The notes under the pieces were generated by a model. The model searched no databases and was not told the DNA's origin. It saw only the letters and a program-made list of their open reading frames with translations. A program made the position numbers and the translations under genes. Below are positions 29,621 through 40,031 of a stretch of 64,000 bases of DNA, piece by piece. Each line of letters begins with the position of its first letter. The first letter of the stretch is position 1. This stretch comes from Carnobacteriaceae bacterium zg-84 (GTDB lineage: Bacteria; Bacillota; Bacilli; Lactobacillales; Aerococcaceae), in NCBI GenBank assembly GCA_013874835.1, contig CP059430.1, positions 1-64,000 on the forward strand, read 5' to 3'.

Positions 29621-32236
29621 ATGAAAAAATATGTATATCATTTTTCAGAAGGAAATAAAGAGATGAATGCCTTACTAGGAGGTAAAGGTGCTAACTTAGC
29701 AGAAATGACAAGTTTAGGTGTTAATGTACCACCCGGATTTACAATTACGACAGAAGCATGTCGTGATTATTATGTACAAGAAAAAACATTGTCTGATGAT
29801 GTGAAAGATCAAATAGATACAGCATTGAGTACCTTAGAACAAACGATTGGTAAGCGTTTAGGAGATACAGAAAATCCTTTATTAGTGTCTGTTAGAAGTG
29901 GGTCTGTCTTTTCAATGCCAGGAATGATGGATACGGTGTTGAATTTAGGATTAAATGATGAAACAACAGAAGCTCTTGCAAGACAAAATAATGATAAAAA
30001 ATTTGCATATGATAGTTATAGACGTTTTATTCAAATGTTTTCAGATGTTGTCATGGGAATTGAAAAATATCGTTTTGAGCAAGTATTAGCAGAAGTAAAA
30101 AGAGAGAATTGTATTGCTCATGATCGTGATTTGTCTGCTAACTTATTGTTAAGTATTATTGAGCGTTTTAAAGATATTTATTTTAAAGAAACAGGTAATC
30201 GTTTTCCAACAGATGTTAAAGAACAATTATTATTAACAGTAGAGGCTGTTTTTAAGTCATGGAATAATCAACGTGCAAAAGTGTATCGTAAATTAAATAA
30301 TATTAGTGATTCTTTAGGAACAGCGGTTAATGTGCAAGCAATGGTATTTGGGAATATGGGGAATACGAGTGGAACAGGTGTTTGTTTTAGTCGAAATCCT
30401 GTAGATGGGACAAAAGTTTTATTTGGTGAATATTTAATTGATGCACAAGGTGAGGATGTTGTGGCGGGTATTCGTACGCCGCAACCGATTGAAACATTAA
30501 AAGAAGAGTTGCCACAGGTTTATGAAGAACTGGTACGTGTTGTTGAAAAATTAGAAAACCACTATAAAGATATGCAAGATATTGAATTTACAGTGGAAAA
30601 TAATCGTTTGTATTTGTTACAAACTCGAAATGCAAAACGAACAGCAAAAGCAGCGGTAGAGGTTGCGGTTACGTTAGTGGATGAGGGGATTTTAACAAAA
30701 GAAGAAGCTATTTTGCGTATTACAACTGATGATATCAATAAGTTATTACATCCAACATTTGATGAAAAGGCTTTAAAAGAAGCAACACTTTTAGCAACAG
30801 GGTTAGCTGCTTCTCCTGGAGCAGCGGTAGGGCATATTTATTTTACTGCTCAAGAAGCTGTAAAAGCATCTAAAGAAAAAAATGTCATTTTATTAAGACA
30901 AGAAACATCTCCTGAAGATATTGAAGGAATGGTTAGTTCTCAAGCGATTGTTACAAGTACGGGTGGTATGACATCACATGCGGCAGTTGTAGCAAGAGGT
31001 ATGGGAAAATGTTGTGTATGTGGTTGTCAAAATCTTGTGATTGATGAACAGGCAAAAACAGTTCGTATAGAAGACACAATATTACGTGAGGGAGATATGT
31101 TATCGGTTGATGGAAGCACAGGTTGTATTTATTTAGGGGAAATAAAACAAGCCAGCGCTGTAAAACAAGAAAGTTTTGCTAGATTGATGACGTGGGTTGA
31201 TGAGATTAGAGAATTAATGGTATATGTGAATGCAGACAATGCTCATGATACACAAGTTGGTTTAAGCTTTGGTGCAGCTGGTGTTGGTTTATGTCGTACA
31301 GAGCATATGTTTTTTGAAGAAAATCGTATTGGTCTAGTACGTAAAATGATTTTGTCGAATGATTTAGAAAGTCGTTTAGTCTTTTTAAATCAATTAGAAG
31401 TTATTCAACGGGATGATTTTTATCAAATGTTCAATGTGTTAAATGGAAAATCAATCAATATCCGTTTGCTTGATCCGCCATTGCACGAATTTTTACCACA
31501 TGAAGAAAAACAAATTGTGGCACTTTCAAAAGAATTAGGATGTTCTCGAGAAGAATTAGAGGCAAAAATAGCTAGTTTATCAGAGTTTAATCCGATGATG
31601 GGGCATAGAGGATGTCGTTTAGGTGTGACTTATCCAGAGGTGTATTTGATGCAAGCTAAGGCGATTTCTTCTGCGGCTATTCAAGCGAAAAAAGAAGGGG
31701 TTGATGTTCATGTTGAAATTATGATTCCTTTAGTTAGTGTTGTAGAGGAACTGGTATTCTTAAAAACACAGATTGAGCATCTAGTAGAGAGTCAAATAGA
31801 GGAATCTGGTGTAAGTTTCCAATACAAAATAGGGACAATGATTGAAATTCCTAGAGCGTGTTTTATTGCGGATCAGTTAGCTGAACATGCAGCATTCTTT
31901 AGTTTTGGAACAAATGATTTAACGCAGTTGACGTATGGGTATTCTCGTGATGACGCGTCTAAATTTATTGATATTTATAAGCAAAAACATATTTTGGCAC
32001 ATGATCCATTTGTTCATTTAGATGAAAGTGGAGTATTATCATTGATAAAAATGGCGAAAGAAAAAGCTAAAAAAGTTAATCCGAATATTAAAATTGGTGT
32101 GTGTGGGGAACATGGCGGTGATGAGAAATCCGTTATTTTATGTGGAAAAATTGGGTTAGAATATGTGTCTTGTTCACCTTATAGAGTGTTGATTGCTAAG
32201 TTAGCAGCAGCAAAAGCTGCCATTTTAAAAAAATAA
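29621..32236 (+). CDS. ppdK: Pyruvate, phosphate dikinase
   Basis: PPDK interconverts pyruvate, ATP and phosphate with PEP, AMP and pyrophosphate, giving either gluconeogenic PEP or extra ATP from PEP. The 871-residue protein has an N-terminal ATP-grasp region (GGKGANLAEM, then RSGSVFSMPGMMDTVLNLG). The central phosphohistidine motif GGMTSHAAVVARGMG has the catalytic His near residue 453 and Thr/Ser beside it as PDRP targets. The C-terminal PEP/pyruvate barrel includes GVCGEHGGD. ATG 29621 is favoured over ATG 29612 because AGGAG sits 9 bases upstream. It ends at a strong terminator. Confidence 0.97.
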   Translation: MKKYVYHFSEGNKEMNALLGGKGANLAEMTSLGVNVPPGFTITTEACRDYYVQEKTLSDDVKDQIDTALSTLEQTIGKRLGDTENPLLVSVRSGSVFSMPGMMDTVLNLGLNDETTEALARQNNDKKFAYDSYRRFIQMFSDVVMGIEKYRFEQVLAEVKRENCIAHDRDLSANLLLSIIERFKDIYFKETGNRFPTDVKEQLLLTVEAVFKSWNNQRAKVYRKLNNISDSLGTAVNVQAMVFGNMGNTSGTGVCFSRNPVDGTKVLFGEYLIDAQGEDVVAGIRTPQPIETLKEELPQVYEELVRVVEKLENHYKDMQDIEFTVENNRLYLLQTRNAKRTAKAAVEVAVTLVDEGILTKEEAILRITTDDINKLLHPTFDEKALKEATLLATGLAASPGAAVGHIYFTAQEAVKASKEKNVILLRQETSPEDIEGMVSSQAIVTSTGGMTSHAAVVARGMGKCCVCGCQNLVIDEQAKTVRIEDTILREGDMLSVDGSTGCIYLGEIKQASAVKQESFARLMTWVDEIRELMVYVNADNAHDTQVGLSFGAAGVGLCRTEHMFFEENRIGLVRKMILSNDLESRLVFLNQLEVIQRDDFYQMFNVLNGKSINIRLLDPPLHEFLPHEEKQIVALSKELGCSREELEAKIASLSEFNPMMGHRGCRLGVTYPEVYLMQAKAISSAAIQAKKEGVDVHVEIMIPLVSVVEELVFLKTQIEHLVESQIEESGVSFQYKIGTMIEIPRACFIADQLAEHAAFFSFGTNDLTQLTYGYSRDDASKFIDIYKQKHILAHDPFVHLDESGVLSLIKMAKEKAKKVNPNIKIGVCGEHGGDEKSVILCGKIGLEYVSCSPYRVLIAKLAAAKAAILKK

Positions 32237-32240
32237 CGAA

Positions 32241-32277
32241 AAAAACGTATTGATTTGTTGAATCAATACGTTTTTTT
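32241..32277 (+). terminator. Terminator after ppdK
   Basis: AAAAACGTATTGATT (32241-32255) and AATCAATACGTTTTT (32261-32275) form a perfect 15-bp stem with a T run. Confidence 0.92.
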
Positions 32278-32309
32278 GTACATAACGTTTTTATAAACGG
32301 GGGAGGGTA

Positions 32310-32318
32310 TGGTAAAAT
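32310..32318 (+). promoter_or_regulatory. Possible extended -10 promoter for the accessory Sec locus
   Basis: TGGTAAAAT is an extended -10-like element 30 bases before secY2, just past the ppdK terminator. No clear -35 is present. Confidence 0.4.
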
Positions 32319-32347
32319 GTTTTATAACTAGAGTTAGGAGTTTAATC

Positions 32348-33556
32348 ATGTCAATAATGAAATATTTAAAAAACAGAGTTATTTTACGGAAAGTATCGTT
32401 TACGCTAGGTATTATTTTTATCTATTTATTAGGGACACATCTGACAGTGAGTAAAGATGTTTATGTGATTAAGCAGTTAAATGAGTTGTCTGTTATTGGG
32501 AGTATGCTTGGTGCTGATTATACGCAGTTAAGTATTTTTACACTAGGTTTAGCTCCATGGATGTCCACGATGATTTTATGGCGTGGATTGAGTATATTTA
32601 AACGTTTAGAATTAGATAAGAAATCACAAAAAAAAATAAATGGTTGGCAAATGCGTTTTATTTTTATATTAGCCGTCATTCAAGCATTAACGTTTGTTCT
32701 TTTGAATATGAGAGGAAAAGAGCACTCTCTTTTAGAGATTATTACATTGAGTAGTGTTTTAGTTACAGGGGTTTTTGTTTTAATGTTTCTTGTTAGTATG
32801 AATACGGCGTATGGTATAGGTGGTTTTACAATCATTATCATTGTAGGTATTGTTCGTACCATAACGAAAAGATTTGTGACCTATTTCTTTAATGGGACAC
32901 CATTTGATATATATAAACTTCTTCTATGTATCTATTTATTTTTTGTGATATTGATTTTAATTACACTTGATCGGGCAGAGCGTCGGATTGAAGTCAATCG
33001 TTTAATGATCAATAATGCATTTCAAGATAAATCGTATTTATCTATTCGATTGAATACGTCGGGTGGTATGTCAATTATGTACACGTTCACGATTTTGATG
33101 TTACCACAATATTTATTCCAACTTTTAAATTATACATTTCCTGAACAAATATTATTTCAACAGTTGATAGATATGTTTCGTTTAACAAATGTGAGTGGCG
33201 TCACGATATATAGTATTGTGCTGTTCTTTTTAACGATTGGATTTTCGTTTTTAAATATCGATCCAGAAGATATTGCCAAAACATTAAGAAATTCAGGAGA
33301 TTATATTTCTGGGCTTAGACCAGGAAAAGAAACTAAAGAGTATTTGCATCAGATTATATTAAGATTGAGTTTTGTAAATGCTATTACTCTTACTTTATTT
33401 GCGGGTGTGCCATTGTATATTGGGGTATTTGATAAATCTTTTAGTGAGATTTTGACTTTACCTGGTTCTGTCATGTTATTAGTTGGATTGACTTTGTCCA
33501 TTTATGATCAATTATCCGTATTAACGATTAAGAAAAATTATCATTCATTATTTTAA
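32348..33556 (+). CDS. secY2: Accessory Sec translocase channel SecY2
   Basis: SecY2 forms the membrane channel of the accessory Sec system, which exports heavily glycosylated serine-rich adhesins in Gram-positive cocci. The 402-residue protein has about ten hydrophobic segments, beginning after MKYLKNRVILRKVSFTLGII. It is shorter and more divergent than housekeeping SecY, as SecY2 proteins are. It retains the SecY-like HLTVSKDVYV and GLRPGKETKEYLHQIILRL segments. AGGAG precedes ATG 32348; an upstream ATG at 32309 would lie over the promoter. It heads a tight operon with asp1-asp2-asp3-secA2-gtfA-gtfB. Confidence 0.94.
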   Translation: MSIMKYLKNRVILRKVSFTLGIIFIYLLGTHLTVSKDVYVIKQLNELSVIGSMLGADYTQLSIFTLGLAPWMSTMILWRGLSIFKRLELDKKSQKKINGWQMRFIFILAVIQALTFVLLNMRGKEHSLLEIITLSSVLVTGVFVLMFLVSMNTAYGIGGFTIIIIVGIVRTITKRFVTYFFNGTPFDIYKLLLCIYLFFVILILITLDRAERRIEVNRLMINNAFQDKSYLSIRLNTSGGMSIMYTFTILMLPQYLFQLLNYTFPEQILFQQLIDMFRLTNVSGVTIYSIVLFFLTIGFSFLNIDPEDIAKTLRNSGDYISGLRPGKETKEYLHQIILRLSFVNAITLTLFAGVPLYIGVFDKSFSEILTLPGSVMLLVGLTLSIYDQLSVLTIKKNYHSLF

Positions 33557-33564
33557 GGAGCGCT

Positions 33565-35094
33565 ATGTTTTATTTTATTCCGTCGTGGTATAACAGTAAG
33601 AAAGATTGGTTTTTAAATACATTGCCGTGGTATTTAGTTCCACAAAAAATTGAATTTGACGATACAATCAATCAAGTGAGAATGTTTTCTGATGCAAATG
33701 AAGATGTGCAGTTGATATTACTAAATTATATGCCACATTTACGTTATTTTTTATATAGACAAGAGTTGCTACATGTCCCTTATTGGTCTGTATTTGATGA
33801 TATACAAAGCATTACTATACAAGAACAATTGAGTGTATTTGATTATAAACAATTACCTTGGCCTGAACACGTAGAGTTTGTATATACTCCTTTTTTAATC
33901 GTTGTAAGGCAGGACAATCAAACTTTAGCACGTATTGAATATGGTTATGATGGGAATATTATATGGATTGATTTTTTCAATAATGCTCAAATAGAAAAAC
34001 GTTATATTGTGGATGATAGAGGATTTATTTCTTGTATAGTCTATATGAAAAATAATGTTGAAGAATATCGTGAATATCTTAATATGTATGGGCAGTGGCA
34101 AATACGTGAGTATGTGGAAACAGGGTATGTTGAAGTCAATGAAGCATATGCACATTTGTTTAAAAAAGCAGCGTATGAGTCTATGTTTGATTTACTTTCA
34201 GAGAAAATACATGACTATTTACATAATCGACAAGAAACGATTGTTCTTGCAAGTGATATACAACATAATGAGTTGATTTTAAAACAAGTATCTTCTCAGT
34301 TTATTGTGCTATCTTTTTTTGAAAATAGATATGATTTAAATAGTGAACAATTACTTTTAGATGCAAATCGTTCTGATATGATTGTTGTGTCAACAGAAAA
34401 TCAAAAACATCAAATAAAGGAAAAAATACAGAATGAACATATTTATGTGTTGCCACCTTTTGATGCAAGATTGTCATTAGGAGAAAGCCAAAGAGAGCAT
34501 CTATCGTATATTTATTTACGAGCAGATGATGTTTCTTCGGATATTTTTGAACAAGTAATTATTCGAATTGGGCAGATAATGCGTGAAGAAAAAGAGGTAG
34601 TACTCATTATTGGTACATATTATGCACATCTTGAGCAAGTATTATTAGAAAAAACGAAAAAAATCATAGAAGAGTATATTGAGCCGACTTTTTTTGATGT
34701 GGAAGAACAGGATACATTTATCGGGATTGATGTAAAAAAAGAAGATAGAGTATCGGTACATGTATCAAAACGTGAAGATGATTTAATTAAACTTTTAAAA
34801 AAAGTGCGATTAGTCATTGATTTATCCGATAATCCAGATGTGTTTACACAAATAGCAAGTATTAGTGCAGGGATACCGACAATCAATTTATATCGGTCGA
34901 TGTATATCGAACATGAAAAAAATGGGTTTATTTTAAATACTATTGAAGATTTATCCGAAGCGATTCATCATTATTTAGACGGATTGCGTCGGTGGAACGA
35001 AGCGTTGGTATATACGGTACAGCGTATTTCAAATTATACGAGTGGGAAAATTGTATCGGATTGGAAATTATTGATAAGGAGAAAAAATGGGTGA
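33565..35094 (+). CDS. asp1: Accessory Sec system protein Asp1
   Basis: Asp1 forms a complex with Asp2 and Asp3 that is needed for export of the serine-rich adhesin. It has a glycosyltransferase-B-like fold that is thought to bind the glycosylated substrate. The 509-residue protein begins MFYFIPSWYNSKKDWFLNTL, a typical Asp1 start. The C-terminal half (VRLVIDLSDNPDVFTQIASI, then GIPTINLY) looks like a GT-B nucleotide-binding domain that may no longer be catalytic. It follows secY2 by eight bases and overlaps asp2 by eight bases. Confidence 0.93.
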   Translation: MFYFIPSWYNSKKDWFLNTLPWYLVPQKIEFDDTINQVRMFSDANEDVQLILLNYMPHLRYFLYRQELLHVPYWSVFDDIQSITIQEQLSVFDYKQLPWPEHVEFVYTPFLIVVRQDNQTLARIEYGYDGNIIWIDFFNNAQIEKRYIVDDRGFISCIVYMKNNVEEYREYLNMYGQWQIREYVETGYVEVNEAYAHLFKKAAYESMFDLLSEKIHDYLHNRQETIVLASDIQHNELILKQVSSQFIVLSFFENRYDLNSEQLLLDANRSDMIVVSTENQKHQIKEKIQNEHIYVLPPFDARLSLGESQREHLSYIYLRADDVSSDIFEQVIIRIGQIMREEKEVVLIIGTYYAHLEQVLLEKTKKIIEEYIEPTFFDVEEQDTFIGIDVKKEDRVSVHVSKREDDLIKLLKKVRLVIDLSDNPDVFTQIASISAGIPTINLYRSMYIEHEKNGFILNTIEDLSEAIHHYLDGLRRWNEALVYTVQRISNYTSGKIVSDWKLLIRRKNG

Positions 35095-36640
35095 GCAAAT
35101 AAGAGTGCTGTCTATTGGGCAAATGAATCCTAAGATAACTATACAGGATATACCTGAAAATATTGAGTGGATACATATATCTCCAGAGAATGTATTTTTA
35201 TATATAACTCATGTTAAACAAGAGGCTGAATTAGAGAAAAAACCAGTAAGACGGTTTTCAGCTATTGTGATTGAGTGTATTAAAGATGTGAAAAATATTG
35301 ATTGTTTAGACGATTTTATTGAGCCGTATCGAGTGTTTTATATGTCAGAAGGGTATTTACTGTCCGTTGAACAAAAGCTATTTATGAAGAGGAAACTAGC
35401 TAAAAAATGTTCATTACGACATTTGCCTGAAAAGCTCGAGTTGATTTCTAAAGCCTTTTATGAACGTCAATCTTATGGGGATAAATTTCACATAGAACAG
35501 ATAATGATTAGTCCGAATGTAAAAGGAAAAGTAAGGTATACGGGACATAATAATGTATCTTTATCTGTGAAAGATATTGATGATTTTCAAGAAGTGGCGA
35601 TTTGGAAATACAACTATTTACACGGGGACAAGCCTTTTACATTTTGGTTGGAGTATCAAGCAGACAAGCAATTAGAGGTACAGTTAGTTATCCACGCGAT
35701 TAAATATGGTTCTGTGGCGGATATTATGAATCGTTATGTGTATTCACAAAAAGATATGGAAACACCTATCACTTTAGACGAACAAGGATTTGTTAATCTA
35801 TGTTTTTCTTTACAAGTGAGAGGAAGTGGGACTATTCATATCGGAGCTTTGCACAAAAGAGATTCTCGTTTTTTTGAGGGGGATTTTTTTGTAGGAGGAC
35901 AAACATTTAGAGATTCAAAGAGAGAGGAATTTCATTACTATTTCCATCCGGGAGATTTAACACCACCTTTAAATGTGTATTTTTCAGGTTTTAAAGGCGT
36001 TGAGGGATTTGAAGGGTATAGAATGATGCAACGGTTAGGAGCACCTTTTTTATTGATTAGTGATTCTCGTTTAACAGGGGGTGCCTTTTATTTAGGAAGC
36101 GAAGAATTTGAGAAAGGCATTGTCAATGTGATACGTGATAGTTTAGATTGGTTAGGTTTTACAAACGATCAACTTGTATTATCAGGATTATCTATGGGAA
36201 CTTTTGGTGCCTTGTACTACGGTGCAAAATTATTGCCTCACACCATTTTAGTTGGAAAGCCTCTTGTAAATTTGGGAGATGTTGCTTTTAATGAGTTAAT
36301 GCATAGACCAGGTGTCTTTCCAACCTCTTTAGATCTTTTACAAAAAATAACAGGAAAAAATAGTAAGCAGACGATAGATGCTTTAAATCAACGTTTTTGG
36401 CAAGTGTTTGATGAGGCTGATTTTGAGAAGACGTCATTTGTTTTGTCTTATATGAAAAATGATGATTACGATATGAATGCATATCATGATATTTTAAATC
36501 ATTTGAAAGATAGTCGTGCAAGAATTATTAGTAAAGGTATTGCTGGTCGACACAATGATAATACAAATGCTATTCTAGAATGGTTTCGAAATCAGTATGA
36601 GGATGTGTTAAAACTTGATTTTAAAAGGAGTAGAAAATGA
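35087..36640 (+). CDS. asp2: Accessory Sec system protein Asp2 (putative acetyltransferase)
   Basis: Asp2 takes part in adhesin export and, in Streptococcus gordonii, also O-acetylates GlcNAc on the adhesin through an alpha/beta-hydrolase-like active site. The 517-residue protein has the nucleophile elbow GLSMG with Ser369. Acidic and His candidates are near MKNDDYD and GRHNDNT in the C-terminal region, so the catalytic triad seems intact. An N-terminal region and a central beta-rich domain precede the hydrolase fold. It overlaps asp1 at the start and asp3 by four bases at the end. Confidence 0.93.
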   Translation: MGEQIRVLSIGQMNPKITIQDIPENIEWIHISPENVFLYITHVKQEAELEKKPVRRFSAIVIECIKDVKNIDCLDDFIEPYRVFYMSEGYLLSVEQKLFMKRKLAKKCSLRHLPEKLELISKAFYERQSYGDKFHIEQIMISPNVKGKVRYTGHNNVSLSVKDIDDFQEVAIWKYNYLHGDKPFTFWLEYQADKQLEVQLVIHAIKYGSVADIMNRYVYSQKDMETPITLDEQGFVNLCFSLQVRGSGTIHIGALHKRDSRFFEGDFFVGGQTFRDSKREEFHYYFHPGDLTPPLNVYFSGFKGVEGFEGYRMMQRLGAPFLLISDSRLTGGAFYLGSEEFEKGIVNVIRDSLDWLGFTNDQLVLSGLSMGTFGALYYGAKLLPHTILVGKPLVNLGDVAFNELMHRPGVFPTSLDLLQKITGKNSKQTIDALNQRFWQVFDEADFEKTSFVLSYMKNDDYDMNAYHDILNHLKDSRARIISKGIAGRHNDNTNAILEWFRNQYEDVLKLDFKRSRK

Positions 36641-37599
36641 CAGGTATAACACACTATATTTATTGGAGTAATTATACTGCCAATACATATTTATATGGTT
36701 CTAGTATTGATTATATAGCACCTGATAATGTTGTTTTTGAAAATGAACTGATGCCGTCGGGTACAAGAATCCAAACGTGGAAGTCAAAAACACATTATCA
36801 AGCAGATAGACAAGCATTACAATTACCTATTTTATTAGCTTCTAAAACGTATAAATTACAAGCGAATATAAATACAACGCCTTCTAACACATTGTACGTA
36901 CGTTTGAATTTTTTTGATCGCTTTGATGAGTGCTTATCTTTTGTCATGCTAAAAGATTTGAGTACAAGTTTAGAGTTTGTTTGCCCATTAGGGACACAGT
37001 ATTATACAGTTGAATTGATGAGTGCTGGTTGCGTCCGTCTTGAATTTCATTATTTAACGATTAGTGAAGTATCTCAAAATAAAGATAGGTTATTAAATAT
37101 TGATAAAAATGAACCGTATTTAATGGTTCTATTTACTGAGCCTAGAATAAATGGATTGCATCATATTCAAAGTCATGATTTGAAAGGTATAAAAAATGTA
37201 TTATGTATTGAAAATGACAAAGATCAAGGACATTTTTATTTAGACGATAAAGTGATAAAAGAAGTATCGTTTTTAATTGATTGTGCTAAGATGGATTTGA
37301 ATAGTCAGTTGATTTATTTTGCAGGATACGGTCCTGTAAGTAATCTTGCAGCTTTATATTATGCGACATCTATTTTTTTAGATAGTCAAGCTTTTGTCAC
37401 ACGTGATTTTTATACTGTGGATGATTATATGAAAAAGTATCGAGAGTATGGTATACAAAAAGTATTGGAAAAAGATTGGATAGATACGCATTTACAAAAA
37501 CGTAATGTGACTTTATATGGAAAAGGAAGTATGGTATCGGATGTATTTGTACAACCATTTGTTGATTATAAAAGTCAACTAGCATATCTTCACTTTTAA
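36637..37599 (+). CDS. asp3: Accessory Sec system protein Asp3
   Basis: Asp3 binds Asp1, Asp2 and SecA2 in the export complex and has a carbohydrate-binding-module-like fold. The 320-residue protein shows the family core in the first half (ENELMPSGTRIQTWKSKTHY, then LPILLASKTYKL, then RLNFFDRFDE). The second half (from about 155, LLNIDKNEPYLMVLFTEPRI) is an extension also seen in some Asp3 proteins and less conserved. It starts within the end of asp2 (ATGA overlap) and precedes secA2. Confidence 0.88.
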   Translation: MTGITHYIYWSNYTANTYLYGSSIDYIAPDNVVFENELMPSGTRIQTWKSKTHYQADRQALQLPILLASKTYKLQANINTTPSNTLYVRLNFFDRFDECLSFVMLKDLSTSLEFVCPLGTQYYTVELMSAGCVRLEFHYLTISEVSQNKDRLLNIDKNEPYLMVLFTEPRINGLHHIQSHDLKGIKNVLCIENDKDQGHFYLDDKVIKEVSFLIDCAKMDLNSQLIYFAGYGPVSNLAALYYATSIFLDSQAFVTRDFYTVDDYMKKYREYGIQKVLEKDWIDTHLQKRNVTLYGKGSMVSDVFVQPFVDYKSQLAYLHF

Positions 37600-37620
37600 A
37601 CAAAAGAAAAGGTGGTATAG

Positions 37621-40008
37621 ATGAAAAATCCGAATGGACTTTTTAGTTTAAACAGACTGAGGCTAAATAGGATCAAACGTATTTTAAAGCAAGTTAATCA
37701 ATTTGCTGATTATATGGCGTCTTTAAGTAACGAACAATTACAGCATCAAACCGTTTTGTTTAAAGAGCGTTTGGTAAATGGAGAAACATTAGATGATCTT
37801 TTGCCGGAGGCTTTTGCAGCCATTCGTGAAGCGGATAAGCGTATTTTAGGGATGTTTCCTTATGACGTGCAAGTGATGGGGGGCATTGTCTTACATCAAG
37901 GAAATATTGCTGAAATGAAAACAGGAGAGGGGAAAACATTAACAGCAACAATGCCGCTATATTTAAATGCGTTGGCTGGTAAACCTGTAATGCTTGTGAC
38001 AAATAACGGTTATTTGGCTTTGCGTGATAAAGAGGAAATGGGACCTGTTTATGAGTTTATGGGTTTGAGTGTTTCTACACCTGTATCAAAAGATGATGAC
38101 GAAATGGTTAAAGCAACAGAAAAACAAGCGTTTTATAAAGCGGATATTATTTATACAACGAATGGGTCACTAGGTTTTGATTATTTAGGTGATAATTTAG
38201 TGGATTCAAAGAATAAAAAATATATGTGTCCACTTTCTTATGCGATTATTGATGAAATTGATGCTGTTTTACTTGATAGTGCACAAACGCCACTTGTTAT
38301 TTCTGGTTCACCGAAAGTACAGTCAAATTTATATACAATGACTAATGAATTTATTTTAACATTAGTGGAAAATGAAGATTATAAATGTGATGAAGATAGA
38401 AGTAATGTTTGGTTAACTAGAAAAGGAATACAAGAAGCAGAAAAATTTTTTGGTTTAAAAAACATATATACGAAAGAAAATTTCCAACTTGTTCGGAATA
38501 TTGTATTGGCACTACGTGCCAATACGTTATTGGAAAGAGATGAAGATTATGCTGTTTGGAAAGGCAAAGTTACATTATTAGATAAGACAACCGGAAGATT
38601 ATTACATGGTATGAAATTAGGTTCAGGACAACATCAAGCACTTGAAGCAAAAGAGAGGGTTGAATTGAGTGCTGATACAAAAACGATGGCATCTATTACA
38701 TTCCAAAATTTATTTAAAATGTTTGATAAATTAGCGGGTATGAGTGGGACAGCAAAAGTGGATGAATCAGAATTTATTGAAACGTATGGTATGTCTGTTG
38801 TTGTTATTCCAACAAATCGTAAGTCAATTCGGAAAGATTTACCTGATTCTGTTTATCGGAATTTACCAGATAAATTATATGCGTCATTAGATTATGTAAA
38901 GAAAATTCATGCGACTGGTCAGCCCGTCTTAGTAGCTGTTGGTTCGGTGGATATGTCAGAATTGTATTCTGAATTACTTTTAAGAGAGGGGATTCCTCAT
39001 AGTGTGTTGAATGCGTATAATGCCGCTAAAGAAGCCTTGATGATTAAAGAAGCTGGACAAATAGGTGCAGTGACTGTTGCAACGGCAATGGCAGGTCGAG
39101 GAACGGATATTAAACTTGGAGAAGGTGTTGCACAGCTTGGTGGATTAGCCGTTATTGGTACAGAGAGAATGAGTAGCAAGCGTACGGATTTACAGCTGAG
39201 AGGTCGTTCGGGTAGACAGGGGGATCCAGGTGTTACGAAATTTTTTGTATCACTAGAAGATGATGTGGTTGTAAAATATGGACCGAAATGGGTTGAAAAA
39301 TATTACCTAGAGGGCGAACAAAAATTACCTGTTAAAATGCCTAAAGCATTAAAAGGATTTAAATTTATTCGTTTAGTGAATGAGGCTCAACTCTCAAGTG
39401 ATAGTAAAGGGAGAGCATCTCGAGAAACAACACAACAATTTGATGAAAGTATTCAAATACAGCGTCAAATTTTGTATCGTGCAAGAGATGAACTTCTTTT
39501 AAAAGATGATAAATTGGCTGTGAATTTGAAAGAAATAGCACAAGAAGTGGTACAACGGTTTTTACAGCAATACGAAACATATACTAAGGAAGATATTATG
39601 AGATTTATTCTTGATAATATCAATTATCGCTTTACGGATACAGATGTATTGGATAAAGTGACGTCTAAAGATGATTTGGGAAACTTTCTAATAAAATCTT
39701 TTTTAACAGAAATCGCTAGAAAGAGAGCTGTTTTAAAAGATGATCATAAATTTTTTATATTCCAAAAAATAGCTATTTTAAAAGCGGTTGATGAATGTTG
39801 GATTGATCAAATAGATAATTTGCAGTTGTTGAAAACAGCTGTTGCAGGGCGTCGGTCAGCACAGAAAAATCCGATTTACGAGTATCATCATGAAGCGTTA
39901 CTAACGTATCGATTGATGCAAGAAGCTATAAAAGACAATATGATGCGCTATTTGGCGTTAAGTTATGTTAGACAAGAAGATGATGATGTTATTGTGTATT
40001 TCCCTTAG
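37621..40008 (+). CDS. secA2: Accessory Sec ATPase SecA2
   Basis: SecA2 is the motor of the accessory Sec pathway. The 795-residue protein has Walker A MKTGEGKTLTATMPLYL near residue 100, YTTNGSLGFDYLGDN, the DEAD-like IDEIDAVLLDSAQTPL, and the second motor domain (AMAGRGTDIKLGEGV, then RGRSGRQGDPGVTKFFVSLEDD). It lacks the long zinc-binding C-terminal tail of housekeeping SecA, which is usual for SecA2 of this system. GGTGG precedes the start. It lies in the core of the locus between asp3 and gtfA. Confidence 0.96.
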   Translation: MKNPNGLFSLNRLRLNRIKRILKQVNQFADYMASLSNEQLQHQTVLFKERLVNGETLDDLLPEAFAAIREADKRILGMFPYDVQVMGGIVLHQGNIAEMKTGEGKTLTATMPLYLNALAGKPVMLVTNNGYLALRDKEEMGPVYEFMGLSVSTPVSKDDDEMVKATEKQAFYKADIIYTTNGSLGFDYLGDNLVDSKNKKYMCPLSYAIIDEIDAVLLDSAQTPLVISGSPKVQSNLYTMTNEFILTLVENEDYKCDEDRSNVWLTRKGIQEAEKFFGLKNIYTKENFQLVRNIVLALRANTLLERDEDYAVWKGKVTLLDKTTGRLLHGMKLGSGQHQALEAKERVELSADTKTMASITFQNLFKMFDKLAGMSGTAKVDESEFIETYGMSVVVIPTNRKSIRKDLPDSVYRNLPDKLYASLDYVKKIHATGQPVLVAVGSVDMSELYSELLLREGIPHSVLNAYNAAKEALMIKEAGQIGAVTVATAMAGRGTDIKLGEGVAQLGGLAVIGTERMSSKRTDLQLRGRSGRQGDPGVTKFFVSLEDDVVVKYGPKWVEKYYLEGEQKLPVKMPKALKGFKFIRLVNEAQLSSDSKGRASRETTQQFDESIQIQRQILYRARDELLLKDDKLAVNLKEIAQEVVQRFLQQYETYTKEDIMRFILDNINYRFTDTDVLDKVTSKDDLGNFLIKSFLTEIARKRAVLKDDHKFFIFQKIAILKAVDECWIDQIDNLQLLKTAVAGRRSAQKNPIYEYHHEALLTYRLMQEAIKDNMMRYLALSYVRQEDDDVIVYFP

Positions 40009-40031
40009 TACAAGAAAAATGGAGTGTTACT

